From: Streptomyces musisoli | GTDB taxonomy: Bacteria; Actinomycetota; Actinomycetes; Streptomycetales; Streptomycetaceae | Assembly (NCBI RefSeq): GCF_016741855.1 | Contig: NZ_JAERRH010000003.1 | Span: forward strand, 496,001 to 560,000 | DNA: 64,000 nucleotides | Direction: 5' to 3' | Translations under genes and position numbers: made by a program | Notes under the pieces: generated by a model | What the model was told of the DNA's origin: nothing | Seen by the model: the letters and a program-made list of their open reading frames with translations, nothing else | The model's database searches: none | Part shown: piece after piece, positions 1-11,163 of the stretch | Numbering within the stretch: the first letter of the stretch is position 1 | Layout: each line of letters opens with the position of its first letter

Positions 1-317
1 GACAGGCCGTAGAGGATCGGCACGGCGTTGCGCAGGGCCCGGTGGCCGAGCCAGATCGTGCCGATCATCAGGGCGATCCCGATGCCGAGGTTCATCAGGT
101 GCCGCACCAGGAAGAAGTACGGGTCGCCCTGGTTCAGTTCGGTGCGGTTGCGGGTCGCCGAGTAGACCAGCAGCGAGCCCATCAGGGACAGCGCGGTGGC
201 CGCCAGCAGTATCGGCCAGTCCAGCCGGCGGGTGAGCGAGTCGCGGGCGAAGATCTTCGTCCAGCCGGCCCGCTCGGGGCCGTACCCGGAGACGGAGAAG
301 CTGTTCGCGCCGGTCAT
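1..317 (-). CDS. rodA: RodA, SEDS-family peptidoglycan glycosyltransferase (partial, 3' end outside window)
   Basis: Only the first ~105 codons are present; the gene runs off the left edge. The start ATG overlaps the mrdA stop codon (ATGA), so the two are translationally coupled. The visible protein begins MTGANSFSVSGYGPERAGW, then a basic stretch and a first membrane segment (WPILLAATALSLMGSLLVYSA), followed by a second one. SEDS proteins of this family polymerise glycan strands together with a cognate class B PBP, here the product of mrdA just upstream. The identification rests on the N-terminal SEDS pattern and on the mreBCD-mrdA-rodA gene order. Confidence 0.9.
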   Translation of the reverse strand, partial: MTGANSFSVSGYGPERAGWTKIFARDSLTRRLDWPILLAATALSLMGSLLVYSATRNRTELNQGDPYFFLVRHLMNLGIGIALMIGTIWLGHRALRNAVPILYGL

Positions 318-2572
318 GAGGGCATCCTCCGGCTTCCCCGCCCGCGGTGCCCCCGGCGCCTGCGGGTGTCGCGGTTGCCCGGGGTGGGCGAGGCGGTGGT
401 CCCCGCGGGCTGCTGGTCGTCACCGTTGGTGGGGTTGTTCTTCTGGGCGGCCTCGGTGTCCTTCGCCGGGTCGCCGGAGATCTTCGGGGCGGCGATGGTG
501 CCGTCCGCGCGGACCTTGGGCAGGGCCTTCTGCGGCTCGGGCAGCAGCGCCTTCCTGTTGTCGATGGAGCCGTCGCCTGCGACGCCGTAGAGGGCGCTGT
601 AGATGTTGCGCACGGCCTCACCGGAGGCACCGGAACCCGTACCGGCCTGGGCGATCGTCATGATCACCGTGTAGTCCTTGGAGTAGGTGGCCAGCCAGGA
701 CGTGGTCTGCTTGCCGTAGACCTCGGCCGTGCCGGTCTTGGCGTGCAGGGGGATCTTGTCCTGCGGCCAGCCGCCGAACTTCCAGGCCGCCGTACCGCGG
801 GTGATGACGCCCGCGAAGGCGTCGTCCATGCCCTTGAGGGTGGACTGGCTGACCGGCAGCCTGCCGCGCCTTTTCGGCTTGATCTCCCGCACGGTCTTGC
901 CGTCGGCGCTGATGACCGCCTTGCCGATGGTCGGCTGGTACATCGTGCCGCCGTTGGCGACGGCGCCGTAGATCACGGCCTCCTGGATCGGGGTGACGAG
1001 GGTGTCGCCCTGGCCGATGGAGTAGTTGATCGAGTCGCCCTCGCGCATCTTGTTGCCTTCGAGGCAGTTCTCGTAGGCGATCTTCTCGACGTAGGAGCCG
1101 TCCTTCTTGCCGGTCCTGCACCAGGCGTCCTTGTTGGCCTTCCAGTAGTCCAGCTTCCACTGGCGGTCCGGAACGCGGCCGGTGACCTCGTTGGGCAGGT
1201 CGATGCCGGTCTCCTTGCCGAGGCCGAACTGGTGGGCGGTCTTGTAGAAGTAGTCCTTCGGCTGGCCCTTCTTGGGGTTGATGCCGCCGTCCCGCTTCCA
1301 CTCCTTGTCGGCGAGGCCGTAGAAGACGGTGTCGCAGGACACCTCCAGGGCGCGGCCCAGCGAGATGGGGCCGAAGTTCTCGCCCTCGAAGTTCTTGAAG
1401 ACCTGGCTGCCCACCGAGTAGGAGCTGGTGCACGGGTAGCGGCCGTCGAAGGGGTAGCCGGCCTCGACCGCGGCGGCCGTGGAGACCACCTTGAACGTCG
1501 AGCCGGGCGCGGCCTGACCCTGTATGGCCCTGTTGAGCAGGGGGTAGTCGGAGTCCTTGCCGGTGAGGGCCTTGTAGTCCTTGGCGGAGATGCCGCCGAC
1601 CCAGACGTTCGGGTCGTACGTCGGCGCCGAGGCCATCGCGACGATCCGGCCGGTCTTGGCCTCCATCACCACGACGGCACCGGAGTCGGCCTTGTAGTTC
1701 GTCCCGGTGATCTTGTCGAACTGCTGGCGGGCGACCTTCATCGCCCTGGTCAGCTCGTACTCCGCGACCCGCTGGACGCGGGAGTCGATGCTGGTGACCA
1801 GGTTCGAACCGGCCTCGGCCGCGTCCGACTTGGCCTTGCCGATGACCCGGCCGAGGTTGTCGACCTCGTAGCGGGTGACGCCGGCCTTGCCGCGCAGCAC
1901 CTTGTCGTACGTCCGCTCGATGCCGGAGCGGCCGACCATGTCGGAGCGCAGATACGGCGACTCGGTGTCCTTGGCCTTCTGGATCTCGTCGTCGGTGACG
2001 GGCGAGAGGTAGCCGAGGACCTGCGCGGTGTTGGACTTGCCGGGGCCCGGGTAGCGGCGGACCGCCTTGGGCTCGGCGGTGATGCCGGGGAAGTCCTCGG
2101 AGCGCTCGCGGATCTGGAGGGCCTGCTTTGCCGTGGCCTCGTCGGTGATGGGGATCGGCTGGTACGGCGAGCCGTTCCAGCAGGGCTGGGGTGTCTCGGC
2201 GTCGCACAGCCGGACCTTCTGCATGACGTCCTTGGGGCTCATGCCGAGGACGCCCGCCAGCTTGGTGAGGACGGCCTTGCCGTCGTCCTTCTGCTTCAGC
2301 AGGTCGGTGCGGGAGGCGGAGACCACCAGGCGGGTCTCGTTGTCCGCGAGGGGCACGCCCCGGGCGTCCAGGATGTCGCCGCGCACGGCGGGGTCGACCA
2401 CCTGCTGGACGTGGTTGCCGGACGCCTCCCGCTGGTACTCGGCGCCCTCACGGATCTGGAGGTACCACAGCCGGCCGCCGAGCGTGCCGAGCAGGGAGAG
2501 CACGAGGATCTGGATGACGACGAGCCGGATCTGGACCCGTGGGGTCCGACCGGTCTCGGGAATGTTGGTCAC
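314..2572 (-). CDS. mrdA: Penicillin-binding protein 2 (class B transpeptidase, elongasome)
   Basis: This 752-residue class B PBP crosslinks peptidoglycan outside the membrane as partner of RodA. One N-terminal membrane anchor (about residues 14-36) is followed by a PBP dimerisation domain (about 55-240) and the transpeptidase domain. The catalytic motifs are visible: STFK at 358-361 with nucleophile S358, SCD at 412-414 in the SxN position, and KTGT at 612-615. The C-terminus is a Pro/Thr/Asn-rich basic tail rather than a PASTA domain. It lies downstream of mreBCD and overlaps rodA by 4 bp. A gap of 146 bp separates it from mreD. Confidence 0.95.
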   Translation of the reverse strand: MTNIPETGRTPRVQIRLVVIQILVLSLLGTLGGRLWYLQIREGAEYQREASGNHVQQVVDPAVRGDILDARGVPLADNETRLVVSASRTDLLKQKDDGKAVLTKLAGVLGMSPKDVMQKVRLCDAETPQPCWNGSPYQPIPITDEATAKQALQIRERSEDFPGITAEPKAVRRYPGPGKSNTAQVLGYLSPVTDDEIQKAKDTESPYLRSDMVGRSGIERTYDKVLRGKAGVTRYEVDNLGRVIGKAKSDAAEAGSNLVTSIDSRVQRVAEYELTRAMKVARQQFDKITGTNYKADSGAVVVMEAKTGRIVAMASAPTYDPNVWVGGISAKDYKALTGKDSDYPLLNRAIQGQAAPGSTFKVVSTAAAVEAGYPFDGRYPCTSSYSVGSQVFKNFEGENFGPISLGRALEVSCDTVFYGLADKEWKRDGGINPKKGQPKDYFYKTAHQFGLGKETGIDLPNEVTGRVPDRQWKLDYWKANKDAWCRTGKKDGSYVEKIAYENCLEGNKMREGDSINYSIGQGDTLVTPIQEAVIYGAVANGGTMYQPTIGKAVISADGKTVREIKPKRRGRLPVSQSTLKGMDDAFAGVITRGTAAWKFGGWPQDKIPLHAKTGTAEVYGKQTTSWLATYSKDYTVIMTIAQAGTGSGASGEAVRNIYSALYGVAGDGSIDNRKALLPEPQKALPKVRADGTIAAPKISGDPAKDTEAAQKNNPTNGDDQQPAGTTASPTPGNRDTRRRRGHRGRGSRRMPS

Positions 2573-2718
2573 TGCGGCTGTCTCCCCCTCTCAGTGCGCG
2601 GACGACTGTGCGCGCCGCATGTCCGTACGAACCGGCCGCACGCGTACGAATGATGAACGACCAGCCTGTGCGCCCGCGTTCCGCGCCGGCCGACCCGTTC
2701 GGGTGAACTCCTCGCCGC

Positions 2719-3396
2719 TCACAGCCGCTTGACCCCCTTGATGCGGCCGACCCGGGCGGAGCGGGTGCGGGCCTTGGCCTTCAGGGCGCCGAGGCCGCCG
2801 CGCTGGCTGCCGATGCGCAGGCCGGTGCCGGAGGAGAGCCAGCCGGAGGAGATGTCGCCGGCCTTGGCCGCGGGACCGGTCTCGGTGAGCGGGTCGTTGT
2901 CGGCGCGGCGGGCCAGCCACATGATCCCGGGCACCACGAACGGGGCGAGCAGCAGGTCGTACAGGGCTGCCGAGATCAGCAGGCTGGTCAGGCCGACGTG
3001 CCGGGCGGCGGTGTCGCCGACCAGGGCGCCCACCCCGGCGTAGAGCAGGGTGGAGCCGATGGCGGCGGCGACCACGACGGCCATGGGGCCGGTCGCCGAC
3101 TTCAGCCGGCCGTTCTCGGGCCGGATGAGCCCGGCGAAGTAGCCGGTGACGCACAGGACGAGGGCGTAGCGGCCGGCCGCGTGGTCGGCGGGCGGGGCCA
3201 GGTCGGCGAGCAGGCCGGCGCCGAAGCCGACGAGGGCGCCGCCGACGTGGCCGTACACCATCGCCAGGCCGAGGACGGTGAGCAGCAGCAGGTCGGGCAC
3301 GGCGCCCGGCAGGTGCAGCCGGGCGAGCACGCTCACCTGGATCACCAGGGCCACGACGACCAGCGCGCTGGAGAGCAGGATCCGGTTGACACGCAT
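2719..3396 (-). CDS. mreD: Rod shape-determining membrane protein MreD
   Basis: The 225-residue polytopic membrane protein starts MRVNRILLSSALVVVALVIQ and has five to six hydrophobic segments up to about residue 165, then a basic cytoplasmic tail of ~60 residues ending RIKGVKRL. MreD bridges MreC and the RodA/PBP2 synthase in the elongation complex. In Streptomyces the Mre proteins are known to act mainly in spore-wall synthesis rather than hyphal tip growth. It follows mreC by only 12 bp, so the two are co-transcribed. Family assignment comes from the MreD-like membrane pattern (ADLAPPADHAAGRYALV) and from position. Confidence 0.93.
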   Translation of the reverse strand: MRVNRILLSSALVVVALVIQVSVLARLHLPGAVPDLLLLTVLGLAMVYGHVGGALVGFGAGLLADLAPPADHAAGRYALVLCVTGYFAGLIRPENGRLKSATGPMAVVVAAAIGSTLLYAGVGALVGDTAARHVGLTSLLISAALYDLLLAPFVVPGIMWLARRADNDPLTETGPAAKAGDISSGWLSSGTGLRIGSQRGGLGALKAKARTRSARVGRIKGVKRL

Positions 3397-3408
3397 GGGA
3401 TACAGCTC

Positions 3409-4347
3409 CTACTGCTGCTGGTCGGTGTCGGGGGCGTCGGTCGAGGGGGTGACCGTGACGGTCACCGTCGGCGTCGGGACCGGCTTCGGCTTGGCCGGGA
3501 GCACGGTGTCCCGCGGGTCCTTCCCGGGGGCCTGGACGACCACGCCGACGATGTCGAGCTTGGTGAAGCCGACGTACGGGGTGACGTAGAGGGTGCGGGT
3601 GAGGCCGCCGCCGGAGGGGTCCACGCGGGAGACAACGCCGACCGGGACGCCGGGCACGAACGGCCGGTCGGCCTGCGAACCGAAGGTGACGAGCCGGTCG
3701 CCCTTCTTCACCTCCGCCTTGCCGTTGAGCAGTTCCACGCGCAGCGGGCGGTCGCCCTGGCCGGAGGCGAAGCCGAGTTCGTCGCCCGCCTCCATGCGGG
3801 TGCCGACGGTGAAGTCGGGGTCGTTGGCGAGCAGCACGGTGGAGGTGCCGGGGCCGACGGTGGTGACGCGGCCGACCAGGCCGTCGCCGTTGAGGACGGT
3901 CATGTCCCGCTTGATGCCGTCATCGGCGCCGACGTCGATGGTGATGGTCCAGGAGAAGCCCTGCGCCGAGCCTATGGCGATGACCTGGGCGCCCTTGATG
4001 CCGTACTGCCCCTCGCCGGCGACCTTCAGCATCTTGTCGAGCTGCTTGAGGCGGCTGCGGTTGCGGTCGTCGCTGCCGAGCTTCGCCTTGAGGGCCGCGT
4101 TCTCCTTCTCCAGCGCGGCGAGCCGGTCGTGCCGGCTGCCCGAGTCGCGGATCGCGGAGACCGCGTTGCCGACCGGGTCGACCGCGGAGCTGAGCCCGTC
4201 CTCGACGGGGCCGAACACCGTTGCGGCGGCGTGCCGGGCGCCGTCGACCGGGGAGTTCCGGCCTCCGCGGATGTCCACCGTGATCAGCGCGAACGCGATG
4301 GCGACCAACAGGACCAGGAGCAGCCGGCTCTCTTTCGTGTCCCTCAC
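3409..4347 (-). CDS. mreC: Rod shape-determining protein MreC
   Basis: The 312-residue bitopic protein has a single N-terminal transmembrane helix (LLLVLLVAIAFALITVDI), a coiled coil at about residues 65-105 (RLAALEKENAALKAKL) and the paired beta-barrel domains typical of MreC (IDVGADDGIKRDMTVLNGDGLVG and following). The C-terminal ~40 residues are Pro/Thr/Val-rich and probably disordered. MreC links cytoplasmic MreB to extracytoplasmic PBPs. It is separated from mreB by 165 bp containing a hairpin, so it may be transcribed only partly by read-through from mreB. Confidence 0.94.
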   Translation of the reverse strand: MRDTKESRLLLVLLVAIAFALITVDIRGGRNSPVDGARHAAATVFGPVEDGLSSAVDPVGNAVSAIRDSGSRHDRLAALEKENAALKAKLGSDDRNRSRLKQLDKMLKVAGEGQYGIKGAQVIAIGSAQGFSWTITIDVGADDGIKRDMTVLNGDGLVGRVTTVGPGTSTVLLANDPDFTVGTRMEAGDELGFASGQGDRPLRVELLNGKAEVKKGDRLVTFGSQADRPFVPGVPVGVVSRVDPSGGGLTRTLYVTPYVGFTKLDIVGVVVQAPGKDPRDTVLPAKPKPVPTPTVTVTVTPSTDAPDTDQQQ

Positions 4348-4462
4348 GTGCGGCGGCCGTGCCCTTCCTCAAGTAGGAATTCGGGGGCCCCTGGAAAACG
4401 CGAGTGGTGCCGCGCGAACCGAAAAGGCCCATTTGGGGGAGCTTATGCCTCAATATCAACGA

Positions 4463-4498
4463 TCCGCCGCACGAGAGGAGAACGTCTCGTACGGCGGA
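4463..4498 (-). terminator. Hairpin between mreB and mreC (possible attenuating terminator)
   Basis: An inverted repeat (TCCGCCG-ACGAG, loop, CTCGT-CGGCGGA) lies 15 bp past the mreB stop. It has a 12-13 bp stem with one bulge and no U tract on the minus strand, so termination is likely partial. Its place suggests that mreB is transcribed at a higher level than mreCD-mrdA-rodA. Confidence 0.5.
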
Positions 4499-4512
4499 AT
4501 CGAAGAGTTACG

Positions 4513-5544
<1,032 letters not shown>

Positions 5545-5844
5545 CCGGATTCATCTGGCCTCCCTGAGTATTTGAGGGCATATCAGGTCGGCGAGGCGGG
5601 TGCTGTGACGCGAAGGCTTCCATCGTAAACGCGCCTGCACGAACACTGCGCGAGGGTCTCCGCCATTGTCACCAGATGGCGTGCCGCCCCGCTTGTGGAG
5701 ACGGTCCATCGGGGGCACGCGTTCCCCCGATCGGCAAGACATATGCCAGAGGACGACCGAAAATGCACGGCCGCCCCTGGTCAGGCGCCACGGGACCGGC
5801 TGACGGCCACTCAGAGGATTCAGCCGGCCCTCAGCGTGCCGGGC
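5545..5844 (-). other. Non-coding region between ndk and mreB (mreB promoter region)
   Basis: No gene is supported in these 300 bp. On the minus strand a -10-like TACGAT lies at 5622-5627, about 75 bp before the mreB start, but no convincing -35 hexamer is seen at 16-18 bp. I see no clear terminator between ndk (which ends at 5845) and the mreB promoter region. Confidence 0.4.
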
Positions 5845-6258
5845 TCACGCACGGCCGGGGAAGAAGATCTTCACCTCGCGCTCGGCGGACTCCTCGGAGT
5901 CCGAGGCGTGGATCAGGTTCTCGCGGACGATCACGCCGTAGTCGCCGCGGATCGAACCCGGCGCGGCGGCGATCGGGTCGGTCGGGCCCGCCAGCTGGCG
6001 CACGCCCTCGATCACCCGCTCGCCCTCCACGATCAGCGCGACGACCGGACCCGAGGACATGAACTCGACCAGCGGCTCGTAGAACGGCTTGCCGACGTGC
6101 TCGCCGTAGTGCTGCTCCAGCGTGGCCCGCTCCAGGGTGCGCAGCTCCAGCGCGGTGATCTGCCAGCCCGCCTTGCGCTCGATACGGCTGATGATCTCGC
6201 CGGTCAGGCCGCGACGGACGGCGTCGGGCTTGAGCAGGACGAGGGTGCGCTGGCTCAC
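5845..6258 (-). CDS. ndk: Nucleoside diphosphate kinase
   Basis: This 137-residue enzyme transfers the gamma-phosphate of ATP to NDPs through a phosphohistidine. The N-terminus MSQRTLVLLKPDAVRRGLTG carries the KPD motif of the family. The hallmark active-site segment, normally written NxxHGSDS, is replaced by NLIHASDSEESAEREVKIFF, which retains the catalytic His (residue ~115) and SDS. Ala instead of Gly in HASDS is common in actinobacteria. Length is normal. It follows the DUF4233 gene by 65 bp and may share its transcript. Confidence 0.97.
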   Translation of the reverse strand: MSQRTLVLLKPDAVRRGLTGEIISRIERKAGWQITALELRTLERATLEQHYGEHVGKPFYEPLVEFMSSGPVVALIVEGERVIEGVRQLAGPTDPIAAAPGSIRGDYGVIVRENLIHASDSEESAEREVKIFFPGRA

Positions 6259-6323
6259 GAGGGGCTCCTTACACGACTTGCGGGTGCGGTGGGACGAGGT
6301 TACAGGGCGTGTCGGGGCGCCTG

Positions 6324-6686
6324 TTACGCAGCGTCAGCCGGCGACGAGGAGGAGGGGGACTGGGCGGCGAATCTCGCCTTCGCCTCGTCCACCTTCCTCC
6401 CGAAGTGCACCGACGCCCACCACAGCGCCGCGAACACCGCGCCCATGAAGTACATCGTCGGGACGAACACGCCGGAGACGATCAGCGCGATCTGCAGGGC
6501 CCAGCCGAGGGCCACCCCGCCGGGGCGGGTCACCATGCCGCACAGCAGGACGCACAGCAGCATGGCGACACCGCTGACCAGCCACACCGTCGCCGTCGAC
6601 AGGTCCGGGTCCTTCATGGCGACGAGCCCGGCGAAGCCGATGACGAAGAACTCGCCGATCAGGGTCGATGCACAGAGCGTACGCAC
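6324..6686 (-). CDS. DUF4233 domain-containing membrane protein
   Basis: The ~120-residue protein has four hydrophobic segments (TLIGEFFVIGFAGLVAM, WLVSGVAMLLCVLLCGMV, ALGWALQIALIVSGVFV, MYFMGAVFAALWWASV) and a short charged tail ending SSSSPADAA. The GTG start at 6686 begins MRTLCASTLIGEF and lies 8 bp after the folC stop. This small membrane protein is conserved next to folC in actinobacteria. Its function is unknown. The upstream continuation of the frame inside folC is coincidental. Confidence 0.85.
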   Translation of the reverse strand: MRTLCASTLIGEFFVIGFAGLVAMKDPDLSTATVWLVSGVAMLLCVLLCGMVTRPGGVALGWALQIALIVSGVFVPTMYFMGAVFAALWWASVHFGRKVDEAKARFAAQSPSSSSPADAA

Positions 6687-6694
6687 GACAAACC

Positions 6695-8206
6695 TCAGCC
6701 CTTCCCCAGCAGCAGCCGGGCCTCGCCGACCGTGATGACGGAACCGGTGACCAGGACGCCACCGCCGGCGAACTCGCCCTCCTCCTCGGCCAGCGTGATC
6801 GCGGCCTCCAGGGCGTCCGGCAGCCGCGGCTCGACCTGCACCCGCTCGTCGCCGAACACCTCGACGGCGATGGCGGCCAGTTCGTCCGCGTCCATGGCGC
6901 GGTGGCTGGAGTTCTGGGTGACGACGACCTCGGCGAAGATCGGCTCGAAGGCCTCCAGCAGTCCGCGCACGTTCTTGTCGCCGCTCGCGCCGACGACCCC
7001 GATCAGCCGGGTGAAGTCGAACGCCTCGCGCACCGCCTCCGCGGTGGCCACGGCGCCCGCCGGGTTGTGGGCGGCGTCCAGCACGATCGTCGGGGAGCGC
7101 CGTACGACCTCCAGGCGGCCCGGCGAGGAGACGGCCGCGAACGCCTTGCGCACGGTGTCGATGTCCAGCGGTTCCGCGCGCTGCGCGCCGACGCCGAAGA
7201 ACGCCTCCACCGCGGCGAGCGCGACGGCCGCGTTGTGCGCCTGGTGGGCGCCGTGCAGCGGGAGGTACACCTCCTGGTACTCGCCGCCGAGGCCGCGCAG
7301 CGTGAGCAGCTGCCCGCCGACGGCGACCTGCCGGGCGACGACGCCGAACTCCAGCCCCTCGCGGGCGACCGTGGCGTCCACCTCGACGGCCTTCTTCAGC
7401 AGCACCTGCGCCGCGTCCACCGGCTGCTGGGCCAGGATGACGGTGGCGTCCTGCTTGATGATGCCGCTCTTCTCGCCGGCGATCTCCGCCGTCGTCCCGC
7501 CGAGCCGGTCGGTGTGGTCGAGATCGATGGGGGTCACGACGGCGACGTCGCCGTCGATCACGTTGGTGGCGTCCCAGGAGCCGCCCATGCCGACCTCGAC
7601 GACGGCGACGTCGACGGGCGCGTCCGCGAAGGCGGCGTACGCCATGCCGGTGAGGACCTCGAAGAAGGACAGGCGGTACTCCTGCGCGGAGTCGACCATC
7701 TCGACGTACGGCTTGATGTCGTGGTACGTCTCGACGAACCGCTCGGCGGAGATGGGCGCGCCGTCCAGGCTGATCCGCTCGGTGATCGACTGCACGTGCG
7801 GGCTGGTGTAGCGGCCGGTGCGCAGCTCGAAGGCGCCGAGCAGGGCCTCGATCATGCGGGCGGTGGAGGTCTTGCCGTTCGTGCCCGTGATGTGGATCGA
7901 GGGGTACGAGCGCTGGGGCTCGCCCAGGACGTCCATCAGCGCGGCGATACGGGCGACCGAGGGCTCCAGCTTGGTCTCGCCCCAGCGGGTGGCCAGCTCG
8001 GCCTCGACCTCGCGCAGGGCCTTGTCGACCTCCGGGTCCTCCGGACGCGCGGGTACGTCGGCCTGCGGCGGGCCGCCCTGGGTGCGCAGGGTGCGGCTGC
8101 CGGCCTCGATCACCGCGAGGTCGGGGTCGCGGTCGGTCTCGGCCTCGATGATCTCGTCGAAGCTGTCGAGGGGGTCGGGCTGGTCGGTGCCGTTCGGGTC
8201 GCTCAC
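6695..8206 (-). CDS. folC: Bifunctional folylpolyglutamate synthase / dihydrofolate synthase
   Basis: The 503-residue Mur-ligase-type enzyme adds L-glutamate to dihydropteroate and extends folylpolyglutamates. After an acidic N-terminal extension of about 70 residues, the ATP-binding loop ITGTNGKTSTARM appears near residue 110, followed by the central-domain motif VAVVEVGMGGSWDATNVI and the C-terminal domain motif IVLDAAHNPAGA near residue 375. It sits downstream of valS, as is common in actinobacteria, but a strong hairpin separates them, so folC probably has its own promoter. Confidence 0.95.
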   Translation of the reverse strand: MSDPNGTDQPDPLDSFDEIIEAETDRDPDLAVIEAGSRTLRTQGGPPQADVPARPEDPEVDKALREVEAELATRWGETKLEPSVARIAALMDVLGEPQRSYPSIHITGTNGKTSTARMIEALLGAFELRTGRYTSPHVQSITERISLDGAPISAERFVETYHDIKPYVEMVDSAQEYRLSFFEVLTGMAYAAFADAPVDVAVVEVGMGGSWDATNVIDGDVAVVTPIDLDHTDRLGGTTAEIAGEKSGIIKQDATVILAQQPVDAAQVLLKKAVEVDATVAREGLEFGVVARQVAVGGQLLTLRGLGGEYQEVYLPLHGAHQAHNAAVALAAVEAFFGVGAQRAEPLDIDTVRKAFAAVSSPGRLEVVRRSPTIVLDAAHNPAGAVATAEAVREAFDFTRLIGVVGASGDKNVRGLLEAFEPIFAEVVVTQNSSHRAMDADELAAIAVEVFGDERVQVEPRLPDALEAAITLAEEEGEFAGGGVLVTGSVITVGEARLLLGKG

Positions 8207-8318
8207 GGGCCCAGTCTACGGAGCGGAGGTGACAACGGGCCGGTTTGGGGGTGCCTGCTCGCGATCGCCGGGTTGGGAGCACCGCGATCGCCCGGTTCCT
8301 CTCTTCGGGGTGGGTACG

Positions 8319-8358
8319 CCGAGGCCCCCGGGGCCTGGGGGGGCTCCGGGGGCCTCGG
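8319..8358 (-). terminator. Terminator downstream of valS
   Basis: A perfect 13 bp inverted repeat (CCGAGGCCCCCGG ... CCGGGGGCCTCGG) with a 14 nt loop lies 15 bp beyond the valS stop. It has no long U tract, as is usual for Streptomyces terminators. Confidence 0.75.
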
Positions 8359-8373
8359 CGGGCGGGCGCGTGG

Positions 8374-11025
8374 CTACGCCTGCGGCAGCTTCTCGAGCTG
8401 GGCGGTGATGCGGGCGATGTCCTCGTCCGCCTTGGCCAGGCGGGTGCGGATCTTGTCCACCACGTTCTCCGGGGCCTTCGCCAGGAACGCCTCGTTGCCG
8501 AGCTTGGCCGTGGCCTGGGCCTTCTCCTTCTCGGCCGCCGCCAGGTCCTTCGCCAGACGCTTGCGCTCGGCGGCGACGTCGATCGTGCCGGAGAGGTCGA
8601 GGGCGACCTCGGCACCGGCGACCGGCAGGGTGGCCGTGGCCGTGAAGGACTCGCCCTCCGGCTGGAGGCGCAGCAGCTGGCGGATGGCGGCCTCGTGCGG
8701 GGCGAGGGCGGTGCCGTCCAGGGTCAGGCGGGCCGGGACCCGCTGGCCGGGCTGGAGACCCTGGTCGGCGCGGAAGCGGCGGACCTCGGTGATGACGGAC
8801 TGCAGCGACTCGATCTCCCGCTCGGCGGCCGCGTCACGGAAGCCGCCCGGTGCGTCAGCTCCAGGAACGGACACAGCCTTCGGCCACTCGGCGATCACGA
8901 CCGACTCGCCGCCGGTCAGCGTGGTCCACAGGGTCTCCGTGACGAACGGGACGACCGGGTGGAGCAGCTTGAGGGTGACGTCGAGGACCTCGCCCAGGAC
9001 CCGCTTGGAGACCTCGGCCGGCTCGCCGCCCGCCTGGAACGTCGTCTTGGACAGCTCGACGTACCAGTCGAAGACCTCGTCCCACGCGAAGTGGAAGAGG
9101 GCGTCGGAGAGCTTGGCGAACTGGAAGTCGTCGTAGTGGGCGTCGACTTCGGCGATGACGGAGTTCAGGCGGGAGAGGATCCAGCGGTCCGTGGCCGACA
9201 TGGCCGACGGGTCGGGCAGCGGCCCGTCCACCGTCGCGCCGTTCATCAGCGCGAAGCGGGTCGCGTTCCAGATCTTGTTGGCGAAGTTGCGGGAGCCCTG
9301 GACCCAGTCCTCGCCGATCGGCACGTCGACGCCCGGGTTGGCGCCGCGGGCCAGGGTGAAGCGCAGGGCGTCGGAGCCGTACTTGTCCATCCAGTCCAGC
9401 GGGTTGACCGCGTTGCCGAAGGACTTCGACATCTTCTTGCCGAACTGGTCGCGGACCATGCCGTGCAGGGCGATGGTGTGGAACGGCGGGGTGCCGTCCA
9501 TCGCGTACAGGCCGAACATCATCATCCGGGCGACCCAGAAGAAGAGGATGTCGTAGCCGGTGACCAGGACGGAGTTCGGGTAGAACTTCGCGAGCGACTC
9601 GGTCCGTTCGGGCCAGCCGAGCGTGGAGAACGGCCACAGGCCGGAGGAGAACCAGGTGTCCAGGACGTCGGTGTCCTGGTGCCAGCCCTCGCCGGCGGGC
9701 GGCTGCTCGTCCGGGCCGACACAGACGACCTCGCCGTTCGGGCCGTACCAGACGGGGATGCGGTGGCCCCACCACAGCTGGCGCGAGATGCACCAGTCGT
9801 GCAGGTTGTCGACCCAGTCGAAGTACCGCTTCTCCATCTCCTGCGGATGGATCTTGACCTTGCCGTCGCGGACCGCGTCGCCGGCGGCCTTCGCCAGCGG
9901 GCCGACCTTGACCCACCACTGCATGGACAGGCGCGGCTCGATGGTGGTCTTGCAGCGCGAGCAGTGGCCGACGGAGTGGACGTACGGCCGCTTCTCGGCG
10001 ACGATCCGGCCCTCGGCGCGCAGCGCGGCGACGATGGCGGAACGGGCCTCCAGGCGGTCCATGCCCTGGAAGGGGCCGTGGACGGTGATGACGGCGTGCT
10101 CGTCCATCACGGTGATGGACGGCAGGTCGTGGCGCTGGCCGATCTCGAAGTCGTTCGGGTCGTGGGCCGGGGTGACCTTGACGGCGCCGGTGCCGAACTC
10201 GGGGTCGACGTGCTCGTCGGCCACGACCGGGATGGAGCGGTCGGTCAGCGGGAGCCGGATGAGCTTGCCGACGAGGTGCTTGTAGCGCTCGTCCTCGGGG
10301 TGGACGGCGACGGCGGTGTCGCCGAGCATCGTCTCGGCGCGGGTGGTGGCGACGACGATGGTCTCGTCCCCCTCGCCGTACTTCATGGAGACCAGTTCGC
10401 CGTCGTCGTCCTGGTACTCGACCTCGATGTCCGAGATCGCCGTCAGACAGCGCGGGCACCAGTTGATGATGCGCTCGGCGCGGTAGATCAGCTCGTCGTC
10501 GTAGAGCTTCTTGAAGATGGTCTGGACGGCCTGGGACAGGCCCTCGTCCATGGTGAAGCGCTCACGGGACCAGGCGACGCCGTCACCGAGGCGGCGCATC
10601 TGGCCGCTGATCTGGCCGCCGGACTCGCCCTTCCACTGCCAGACGCGCTCGACGAACGCCTCGCGGCCCAGGTCGTGGCGGGACTTGCCCTCCTTGCCCA
10701 GCTCGCGCTCGACGACGTTCTGCGTGGCGATGCCGGCGTGGTCCATGCCGGGCTGCCACAGCGTCTCGAAGCCCTGCATGCGCTTGCGGCGGGTCAGGGC
10801 GTCGATGAGGGTGTGCTCGAAGGCGTGCCCGAGGTGCAGGCTGCCGGTGACGTTCGGGGGCGGGATGACGATCGTGTACGGCGGCTTGTCGCTCTTCGCG
10901 TCCGCCTCGAAGTAACCCCGCTCCACCCAGCGCTCGTACAGCGGCCCCTCTACATCGGCCGGCGCGTACTGGGTCGGCAGTTCGGAGTCGGGCGCGGGTG
11001 GCTGCTGCTGAGCGTTCTCGGTCAC
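8374..11025 (-). CDS. valS: Valyl-tRNA synthetase
   Basis: This ~883-residue class I synthetase charges tRNA-Val. The HIGH motif appears as HLGH at residues 64-67 within [13 protein letters not shown]. The KMSKS motif is at about 531-535 ([14 protein letters not shown]), and between them lies the CP1 editing domain. A C-terminal coiled-coil arm ([19 protein letters not shown]) is typical of ValRS. The GTG start at 11025 gives [21 protein letters not shown]. The same frame stays open upstream to 12198, but that part is antisense to the next gene and is not coding. Confidence 0.97.
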   Translation of the reverse strand: MTENAQQQPPAPDSELPTQYAPADVEGPLYERWVERGYFEADAKSDKPPYTIVIPPPNVTGSLHLGHAFEHTLIDALTRRKRMQGFETLWQPGMDHAGIATQNVVERELGKEGKSRHDLGREAFVERVWQWKGESGGQISGQMRRLGDGVAWSRERFTMDEGLSQAVQTIFKKLYDDELIYRAERIINWCPRCLTAISDIEVEYQDDDGELVSMKYGEGDETIVVATTRAETMLGDTAVAVHPEDERYKHLVGKLIRLPLTDRSIPVVADEHVDPEFGTGAVKVTPAHDPNDFEIGQRHDLPSITVMDEHAVITVHGPFQGMDRLEARSAIVAALRAEGRIVAEKRPYVHSVGHCSRCKTTIEPRLSMQWWVKVGPLAKAAGDAVRDGKVKIHPQEMEKRYFDWVDNLHDWCISRQLWWGHRIPVWYGPNGEVVCVGPDEQPPAGEGWHQDTDVLDTWFSSGLWPFSTLGWPERTESLAKFYPNSVLVTGYDILFFWVARMMMFGLYAMDGTPPFHTIALHGMVRDQFGKKMSKSFGNAVNPLDWMDKYGSDALRFTLARGANPGVDVPIGEDWVQGSRNFANKIWNATRFALMNGATVDGPLPDPSAMSATDRWILSRLNSVIAEVDAHYDDFQFAKLSDALFHFAWDEVFDWYVELSKTTFQAGGEPAEVSKRVLGEVLDVTLKLLHPVVPFVTETLWTTLTGGESVVIAEWPKAVSVPGADAPGGFRDAAAEREIESLQSVITEVRRFRADQGLQPGQRVPARLTLDGTALAPHEAAIRQLLRLQPEGESFTATATLPVAGAEVALDLSGTIDVAAERKRLAKDLAAAEKEKAQATAKLGNEAFLAKAPENVVDKIRTRLAKADEDIARITAQLEKLPQA

Positions 11026-11163
11026 GGGGGTCAGTTTAGAGGTGTCACGGGGTGGTCCCGAAACGCGTTTGTTCTGTAACGGTGCGGCCCCCGGTGCCGT
11101 GCGTATCCCGGGCCTGGGCCAGGATGTCAGGAACACATAAGGCATCTGGAGGGGAACCCAGGA

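Noticed and set aside
8236-8295. Repeated CGCGATCGCC near 8260-8290 as a possible operator before folC
   Set aside because: Two short GC-rich matches without symmetric spacing; likely chance in this base composition.
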